From positions 1-55,803 of the forward strand of contig CALMKX010000055.1 in assembly GCA_937867335.1 (NCBI GenBank): a stretch of DNA of 55,803 nucleotides, given 5' to 3'. Source of the stretch: an uncultured Acidobacteriota bacterium (lineage in GTDB: Bacteria; Acidobacteriota; Thermoanaerobaculia; Multivoradales; SZUA-115). The position numbers were made by a program, and so were the translations under genes. Positions 51,173-55,803 of the stretch are shown here, in pieces. The stretch's first letter is position 1. Every line of letters starts with the position of its first letter. The notes under the pieces were generated by a model, which did not search any database, had not been told where the DNA came from, and was given only the letters and a program-made list of their open reading frames with translations.

Positions 51173-52518
51173 AGCGTTTCCTGCCCAGCCTGCTGCTGCT
51201 CCTGCTCCCGGCCACCTCCCAGGCCCAGAACTGGCCGTCCTTCCGCGGCCCCGGCGCCTCGGGGCTCGACCCGATGGCCAAGCCCCCCGCCACCTGGAAC
51301 GTGAAGGAAGGCAAGAACGTGCGCTGGAGCGTGCCGGTGCCCGGCTTCGCCCACTCGAGCCCGATCGTCTGGGGGGATCGCGTGTTCGTGGCCACCGCGG
51401 TGCACAGCGAGAAGGAGCCCACGCTGCGCACCGGCCTCTACGGCGACGTCGACAGCGCCACCGACCCCGGCCAGATCTCCTGGCGGCTGCTCGCCTTCGA
51501 GCGCGCCACCGGCAAGCTGGTGTGGGATCGCGAACTCGCCAAGGGCGCCCCCAAGGTGCTGCGCCACTTCAAGGCCACCCACGCCAACTCCACGCCGGCG
51601 ACCGACGGCCAGCACGTGGTGGTGTTCTTCGGCTCCGAGGGCGGCCTCTACTGCTTGAGCCAGGATGGCAAGCTCGAGTGGCGCACCGAGGTGGGCGGCG
51701 TCGATACCGGCTGGTTCTACGACCCCAGCTACCAATGGGGCCACGCCAGCTCGCCGGTGATCTGGCAGAACCAGGTGATCCTGCAGGTGGACCGCCCGAA
51801 GGACTCCTTCCTGGCCGCCTACGACCTCGCCACCGGCAAACCGCTGTGGCGCACGCCCCGGGCCGAGATCTCCTCCTGGGGCACTCCTACGCTGGTGCCT
51901 TCGGGGGACCGCTTCGAGATCGTCACCAACGGCAGCCGGGCCATCCGCGGCTACGACCCCAAGACCGGCGAAGAGCTCTGGCATATCTCGCCCACCACCG
52001 AAGTGAGCGTGTCGACGCCGATCTTCGCCGGCGGCCTGGTGTTCGTCAGCGAGGGCTACCGGCCGCTCCAGCCGGTGTACGCCATCCGCCCCGGCGGCCG
52101 TGGGGATCTCTCCCTGAAGCCGGACGCCAGCACCAGCGCGCAGATCGCCTGGAGCGTGCAGAAGGGTGGCACCTACCTGCCGACGCCGATCGCCGTGGGG
52201 CCCCACCTCTACACCCTGAACAACAACGGCACCCTCACCTGCTACGAAGCGGCCACCGGCAAGGAGCTCTACCGCCAGCGGGTGGGCGACGGCCATGCGG
52301 CCTTCTCGGCCTCGCCGGTGGCCACTCCCGAGCGGCTCTATCTAGCGAGCGAAGACGGCGACGTCTTCGTGGTGGCCACCGGGCCGGAGTTCAGGGTTCT
52401 GGGCAGCAACCCGGTGGGCGAGACCTTGATGGCCACGCCGGCGATCTCCGGCGATCTGCTCATCCTGCGCACCGGCAAGAGCCTGGTGGCCGTCGGCGAG
52501 CCGGCCCCGGCGCACTGA
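51169..52518 (+). CDS. Secreted PQQ-like beta-propeller protein
   Basis: This 449-residue exported propeller has a signal peptide (MKRFLPSLLLLLLPATSQA), NWPSFRGPGASG near residue 21 and several blades. These include AFERATGKLVWDREL, YDLATGKPLWRTPR, YDPKTGEELWHISP and CYEAATGKELYRQRV. It overlaps the ankyrin gene by 4 bp. It is closest in layout to the propeller at 46220-47710, and the three genes may be paralogues. It converges with the NHL-type gene, 7 bp apart. Confidence 0.87.
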   Translation: MKRFLPSLLLLLLPATSQAQNWPSFRGPGASGLDPMAKPPATWNVKEGKNVRWSVPVPGFAHSSPIVWGDRVFVATAVHSEKEPTLRTGLYGDVDSATDPGQISWRLLAFERATGKLVWDRELAKGAPKVLRHFKATHANSTPATDGQHVVVFFGSEGGLYCLSQDGKLEWRTEVGGVDTGWFYDPSYQWGHASSPVIWQNQVILQVDRPKDSFLAAYDLATGKPLWRTPRAEISSWGTPTLVPSGDRFEIVTNGSRAIRGYDPKTGEELWHISPTTEVSVSTPIFAGGLVFVSEGYRPLQPVYAIRPGGRGDLSLKPDASTSAQIAWSVQKGGTYLPTPIAVGPHLYTLNNNGTLTCYEAATGKELYRQRVGDGHAAFSASPVATPERLYLASEDGDVFVVATGPEFRVLGSNPVGETLMATPAISGDLLILRTGKSLVAVGEPAPAH

Positions 52519-52525
52519 AGCGCTG

Positions 52526-54544
52526 CTAGGGCGAAGCCGCGCAGGGCAGCGAGGTGCCGTCCACGAACAAACCCACCCGCTGTCCGAGCGGCTTGGCGTA
52601 GCGCAGCAGCGCGCCGGTCGCGGTGTCGGTGATCTGCAGGTACTCCTCGTCGCGGCTGAGCGAGGAGGCGAACACCACGAAGTGGCTGGCCCCCTGGGCG
52701 CAGCCGTCGAAGACCTTGACGAAGATCTGCCCCCGCGCCGGCTCGGGCAAGAGAAGCAGGCCCGAGGGCACGGACGGGTCCAGCCCCAGGATCGGCTGCG
52801 CCACGGCCTGCCCGGCCACCTGCCCGGCCAGGCTCAAGGTGCGGGCCTCCACCCGGAAGCGGCCGTTCGCCAGGCAGAGGTGGTGCTCGTCCGGCACGCA
52901 GGGGCTGCCCGGGCGGATGCGGTACACCACGTTGTCGAGGTCCCCGCTCACGAAGAGGGCGCCGCTCGGCGACACCGCCACATCGCTCCAGAAAACCGTG
53001 GGCGCCGCCACCGTCTCGGGCGCCTGCACTCCCACCTGGAGGCCGGAGACCACCGTGCTCGTCTCCCCGGTGGCGGGATCGATGCGCAGCAGCCGGCCCG
53101 TGCCGGTCTCCACCACCAGCAGCGAGCCGTCGAGGTCCACCGCCATGCCCTCCGGCCCCACCAGCCCACCCGCCACCGCCCGCGGCTCGGCCAGCACCTG
53201 CCCGCCCGCGGCGAGCTGCCAGATCACCCCGGTGGCCCAATCCCCCAGGTAGAGCTCGGTCGCCGTCGCCGCCAGGCCGGCAGGCACGAAGAAGCCCGAG
53301 GCGAGCGGCTCCGGCGCGCCCGGGCTTGCCGCCGGCAGCCGCAGCACGCTGCCCGAGAGCAGCTCGCTCACCACCAGATCGCCGCCGAAACGCAGCGCGT
53401 AGAGCGGCAGGCCGAGCTGGCCCGCGTGGTCCTCGAGGACCGTCTGGGTCCGCGGGTCCCACACCTGGACGTTGCCCGCGGACCACGAGGAGAGGATCAA
53501 GTTCGCGCCGTCCCGGGCCACGGTGATCGGGTCCTGGATCGCGGCCCGGAACGTCGCGCCGGCGATCGAACGCACCGCGCCGCTCGCGCTATCGAGCTCC
53601 TCGAGGCCCGAGAGATCGGCCACGAAGAGGGATTCCCCATCCGCCCGCGGCAGCAGGGCCAGGCCGCCCGGCGCCGTCAGCCCGCCATGCCGCACCACCC
53701 GCACGCTGCCGTCGCTCTTCACCTCGGCGACCTCACCGGTGACGTTGCTGGAGACGAAGACCCGATCCCGCCGGTCGATCGCCAGGCTGTCCAGGCCCGG
53801 CGCCAGGGTGACGATGCGCGTCTTCTGGCCGGTTTGCGGGTCCACGCGGTCGAGCGTGCCGGCCCCGAGGTCGGTCACCCACAGCCGCCCGCGGGAGTCG
53901 AACTTCACCGCCGAAGGCACCGCGAAGCCCGTGGCCACCACCGAGAAGGCCCCGCTCTCCGGGTTCACCCGCACCACATCGCCGTTGGCCGAGCGCGGGC
54001 CGTAGAGCAGGCCGTCCGGCCCCACCGCCATGCCGTTCAGGCCGCAAGCCTCGCCCAGGGCGTCGGTGATCAACCGCGGCGGCGCGAGGAGAGCCGGATC
54101 CAGCTCGAAGAGGCCCGAGCCGCCCTGGAAGGCGCATTGCGAGGCGAACACCCGCCCCCCCTGCGACGTCGCCACCGAGTTCAAGCTGAAGGCCACGAAC
54201 TGGTGCGAGAACTCGCCCCGGGCCGAGAGCTTGCCGATCTCCCCGGGCACGATGGCCGTCCAGTAGAGCGCGCCATCCGGCGTGAAGGCCACGTCGTCCG
54301 GCGTCTCCACCCCCTGCTCCGGCCCGATCCGCGCCAGGATCACCCCGCTGTCCGGGTCGAGCACCGTGATGCTGCGCCCCAGCACACTCGCCACGTACAG
54401 GCGGTTCTGGCGGTCGAAGATCATCCCGTGCGAAGCGCGAATCGCCGCGCCCACCGTGAGCAGATCCACACTGGCCGGCCCAGCCAGAGCGGAGGCCGAG
54501 CCGAGAGCCAGGAAGGCCAGAAGCCAGACGAGAGAGCGGCGCAT
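52526..54544 (-). CDS. Secreted NHL/Vgb-like beta-propeller protein
   Basis: This 672-residue exported protein has NHL/SMP-30/Vgb-type repeats in residues 25-530, such as GMIFDRQNRLYVASVLGRS, DVAFTPDGALYWTAI, GMAVGPDGLLYGPRS, VKFDSRGRLWVTDLGAG and GMAVDLDGSLLVVETGTG. The C-terminal 140 residues are a distinct domain (CVPDEHHLCLANGRFRVEA-type segment near residue 540) seen at the end of acidobacterial secreted proteins. I chose ATG 54544 (MRRSLVWLLAFLALGSASA) with GGAGG upstream, not the in-frame ATG 11 codons earlier. No catalytic site is evident. Confidence 0.83.
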   Translation of the reverse strand: MRRSLVWLLAFLALGSASALAGPASVDLLTVGAAIRASHGMIFDRQNRLYVASVLGRSITVLDPDSGVILARIGPEQGVETPDDVAFTPDGALYWTAIVPGEIGKLSARGEFSHQFVAFSLNSVATSQGGRVFASQCAFQGGSGLFELDPALLAPPRLITDALGEACGLNGMAVGPDGLLYGPRSANGDVVRVNPESGAFSVVATGFAVPSAVKFDSRGRLWVTDLGAGTLDRVDPQTGQKTRIVTLAPGLDSLAIDRRDRVFVSSNVTGEVAEVKSDGSVRVVRHGGLTAPGGLALLPRADGESLFVADLSGLEELDSASGAVRSIAGATFRAAIQDPITVARDGANLILSSWSAGNVQVWDPRTQTVLEDHAGQLGLPLYALRFGGDLVVSELLSGSVLRLPAASPGAPEPLASGFFVPAGLAATATELYLGDWATGVIWQLAAGGQVLAEPRAVAGGLVGPEGMAVDLDGSLLVVETGTGRLLRIDPATGETSTVVSGLQVGVQAPETVAAPTVFWSDVAVSPSGALFVSGDLDNVVYRIRPGSPCVPDEHHLCLANGRFRVEARTLSLAGQVAGQAVAQPILGLDPSVPSGLLLLPEPARGQIFVKVFDGCAQGASHFVVFASSLSRDEEYLQITDTATGALLRYAKPLGQRVGLFVDGTSLPCAASP

Positions 54545-54754
54545 GGAGACCTCCTCGCGAGCAAGGGCTGAAGGCAATCACGCACGATGGTAGCTCTAAT
54601 GCACCAGGAAAGACAACTAAACTGTCATTGATGAGCCAAGATCCGCGGCGAATGGGGGGTCTGGCGAGGGGGAAGCCGGAAGAGACGGCGGTCTTTCGGC
54701 AGGTGCGGCGCAGGTGCCACCGATCGACCGCTGGTCCACCGCCCTACCGCCCCA

Positions 54755-54832
54755 GGCGTAGGGGCGCAGCACGCTGCGCCCAAGGCCCCGGGGTCTCGGC
54801 ATCCCGGGCGCAGCGTGCTGCGCCCCTACGCC
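54755..54832. repeat. 27-bp perfect inverted repeat with GTAGGGGCG ends
   Basis: Two 27-nt arms (54755-54781 and 54806-54832) are exact reverse complements separated by 24 nt. Each arm contains GTAGGGGCG at its outer side, then an almost perfect nested palindrome (GGGCGCAGC-AC-GCTGCGCCC). It may be a REP/MITE-like element; no transposase is nearby. Confidence 0.7.
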
Positions 54833-54924
54833 CTTCGACGGGAGGTGGCGGCCAGGTTCAGCGGAGCCGGCGCACCAAGAGGTGCCAGCCGATGGGCCGG
54901 CGCTGCGCCAACGGAGTTGGAAGA

Positions 54925-54946
54925 GGGCGCGGGGCCGCGCCCCTAC
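54925..54946. repeat. Palindromic repeat with CGCCCCTAC end (copy C)
   Basis: GGGCGCGG-GG-CCGCGCCC (8-bp stem), then CTAC. It is the same design as copy A at 45066 with a different loop. Confidence 0.55.
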
Positions 54947-54967
54947 AGGCGAAGATTCGATTCCGGT

Positions 54968-54991
54968 GTAGGGGCGGGGTCTCCCCGCCCC
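54968..54991. repeat. Palindromic repeat with GTAGGGGCG end (copy D)
   Basis: GTA followed by GGGGCGGGG-TCT-CCCCGCCCC (54971-54991), a 9-bp perfect stem. It shares GTAGGGGCG with the other copies. Confidence 0.55.
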
Positions 54992-55100
54992 AGGCCCGCC
55001 CGCCAGCCCAGGCGCCAACTTCTTGGAGGGGCGTCCGTTGCCGCGGACGAGGTGCCCGCAGGCGGTTCGGCCGAGGCGCGAGTCTCCTGGAGCCCCCCGC

Positions 55101-55803
55101 CTACCGCGCCAGCCGGCGCCAGAGGGCTTGCCTCACGGCTTCGAAGCCGTTGTCCAGGTGGGCTTCGAGCTTGCGGGGCATGAGCACGTCGTTGAGGAAG
55201 GCGAGGATGTCGTCGATGTCCTGGGCGAAGGCCTCCACGAGCTTGATCTGGACGAAGGACTGTTTGCCCAGCCGCGTCTTCTTCCTCACCAGCAGCTCCT
55301 GGTTGGCCTGGTTCTCGGCTTCCCAGTGGTCCGAGTGGACGCTTCGCTCCCGGGGTGTGCTGATCTTCACTCCCGGCAGCACGATGGGCACCACGTGCTC
55401 GACGGCCTGGTGGGCGTCGCCCTGGCAGCGTTGCCAGATTCGGTAGAGCTCGTACAGGCAGTTCGGGGAACGCAGGTACTTCTCGCTCAGAATCACCACC
55501 ACCTGGTTGCCGCGGCTCAGGCGGTCCATGTAGGGGGAGATGAGCTGGCCCGGCTGGATCTCGCTTCGGTCGCGCCGCACGGTGAAGCCATCGTCTTGGA
55601 GGGCCTTCTCGAGCTGGTTGGCCACCAGGTCCCGCTGAAGGCCTTCGGGGGTCTCGTCGTCCCCCCAGGCGTAGGAGAGGTAGACCTCCGGGTCTGGGCT
55701 AGCCGGGGTTAGCGTGCGGGGGAGCACCGCCGCGCGGATTCCGGCGCTGCCTGCCTCCTCGCGGGGCTCCGCCTGCCACCTCTCCCCCCGCCAGAAGGCC
55801 TCG
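55101..55803 (-). CDS. TIR-domain protein, N-terminus beyond window
   Basis: The visible 233 residues end in a TIR domain (EVYLSYAWGDDE, then VANQLEKALQDDGFTVRRD and ISPYMDRLSRGNQVVVILSEKYL). The conserved S-x-x-C-x-x-E motif is present as SPNCLYEL, so the catalytic Glu of NAD-cleaving TIRs is kept. A GTG at 55727 could start a 208-residue protein. However, the frame stays open to the window edge through a linker-like, Glu/Arg/Ala-rich stretch, so a larger multidomain protein is more likely. The TAG stop is at 55101. Bacterial TIR proteins often act in antiphage or cell-death systems, which is possible here but not shown; the upstream partner lies outside the window. Confidence 0.85.
   Translation of the reverse strand, partial: EAFWRGERWQAEPREEAGSAGIRAAVLPRTLTPASPDPEVYLSYAWGDDETPEGLQRDLVANQLEKALQDDGFTVRRDRSEIQPGQLISPYMDRLSRGNQVVVILSEKYLRSPNCLYELYRIWQRCQGDAHQAVEHVVPIVLPGVKISTPRERSVHSDHWEAENQANQELLVRKKTRLGKQSFVQIKLVEAFAQDIDDILAFLNDVLMPRKLEAHLDNGFEAVRQALWRRLAR

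Larger units (their letters stand above)
54545..55100. other. Non-coding region rich in GTAGGGGCG palindromes
   Basis: A 556-bp gap between the NHL-type gene and the TIR gene. The left 60 bp contain the probable promoter of 52526-54544 (TTAGAGC on the minus strand near 54595). From 54755 to 54991 the gap holds three palindromic elements listed separately. No start-linked ORF with coding character is visible. Confidence 0.6.

Noticed and set aside
38271..54890. GGTGCCAGCCG (reverse CTGGCACC) as a sigma-54 -24 element
   Set aside because: Seen near 11093, 38271, 41240, 41993 and 54881, but no TTGC[A/T] follows at the proper spacing, and two copies are inside coding DNA encoding RLAP.
1..55803. 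CRISPR array, tRNA, rRNA, integrase or insertion sequence
   Set aside because: I looked for regularly spaced direct repeats, tRNA-like cloverleaf and TTCGA loops, and transposase or integrase proteins, and found none.

Overview
The window is GC-rich, densely coded DNA from a single bacterial chromosome. Four things point to an Acidobacteriota lineage, possibly Thermoanaerobaculia: two tandem secreted VWFA-related proteins of the acidobacterial type, two large ADOP/MacB-like orphan permeases (one behind a PadR regulator), a CRTAC1/ASPIC FG-GAP lipoprotein, and many secreted beta-propeller and TPR proteins. This placement is inference from gene content. I see no rRNA, tRNA, CRISPR array, transposase or phage gene.

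Positions 1-10,600 (minus strand) hold the most interesting locus: a thiazole/oxazole-modified microcin (TOMM) cluster laid out like the streptolysin S sag operon. In transcription order it has precursor peptide, secreted two-domain GyrI-like protein, a second precursor, secreted one-domain GyrI-like protein, radical SAM/SPASM enzyme, SagB-like dehydrogenase, SagC-like leader-binding protein, SagD-like YcaO, two CPBP membrane proteins, ABC ATPase and ABC permease (cut by the window edge). The two precursors are very short genes (8760-8888 and 10262-10390). Each encodes the same 42-residue peptide, with a SagA-like leader (FxxxI motif) and a Cys/Ser-rich core, although the genes differ at 18 synonymous codons. 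Each has its own candidate promoter and a secreted GyrI-like partner.

Positions 10,601-20,222 hold a DUF1566 lipoprotein and an FG-GAP lipoprotein, then a purine-degradation block. Guanine deaminase and urate oxidase lie on the minus strand. They diverge from malate synthase, OHCU decarboxylase, HIU hydrolase, allantoate amidohydrolase, allantoinase and ureidoglycine aminohydrolase on the plus strand. Together they take guanine and urate nitrogen to ureidoglycolate and assimilate glyoxylate through malate. Xanthine dehydrogenase and the ureidoglycolate-cleaving enzyme are not in the window.

Positions 20,335-38,069 hold the VWFA pair, an RlmI-like rRNA methyltransferase, a TPR protein, a CAT-like acyltransferase, a B12-binding radical SAM enzyme resembling hopanoid C-3 methylase, a secreted TPR/esterase fusion, a CNNM/CorC-type protein, a DUF2541-like protein, DoxX, an ADOP permease, DUF1223 and DUF1304.

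Positions 38,066-55,803 hold a large BNR-propeller protein, PadR plus an ADOP permease, an ANL-superfamily acyl-activating enzyme, three PQQ-like propellers, an ankyrin protein and an NHL/Vgb-like propeller. An intergenic region with palindromic repeats sharing GTAGGGGCG ends follows, then a TIR-domain protein whose N-terminus runs off the window.
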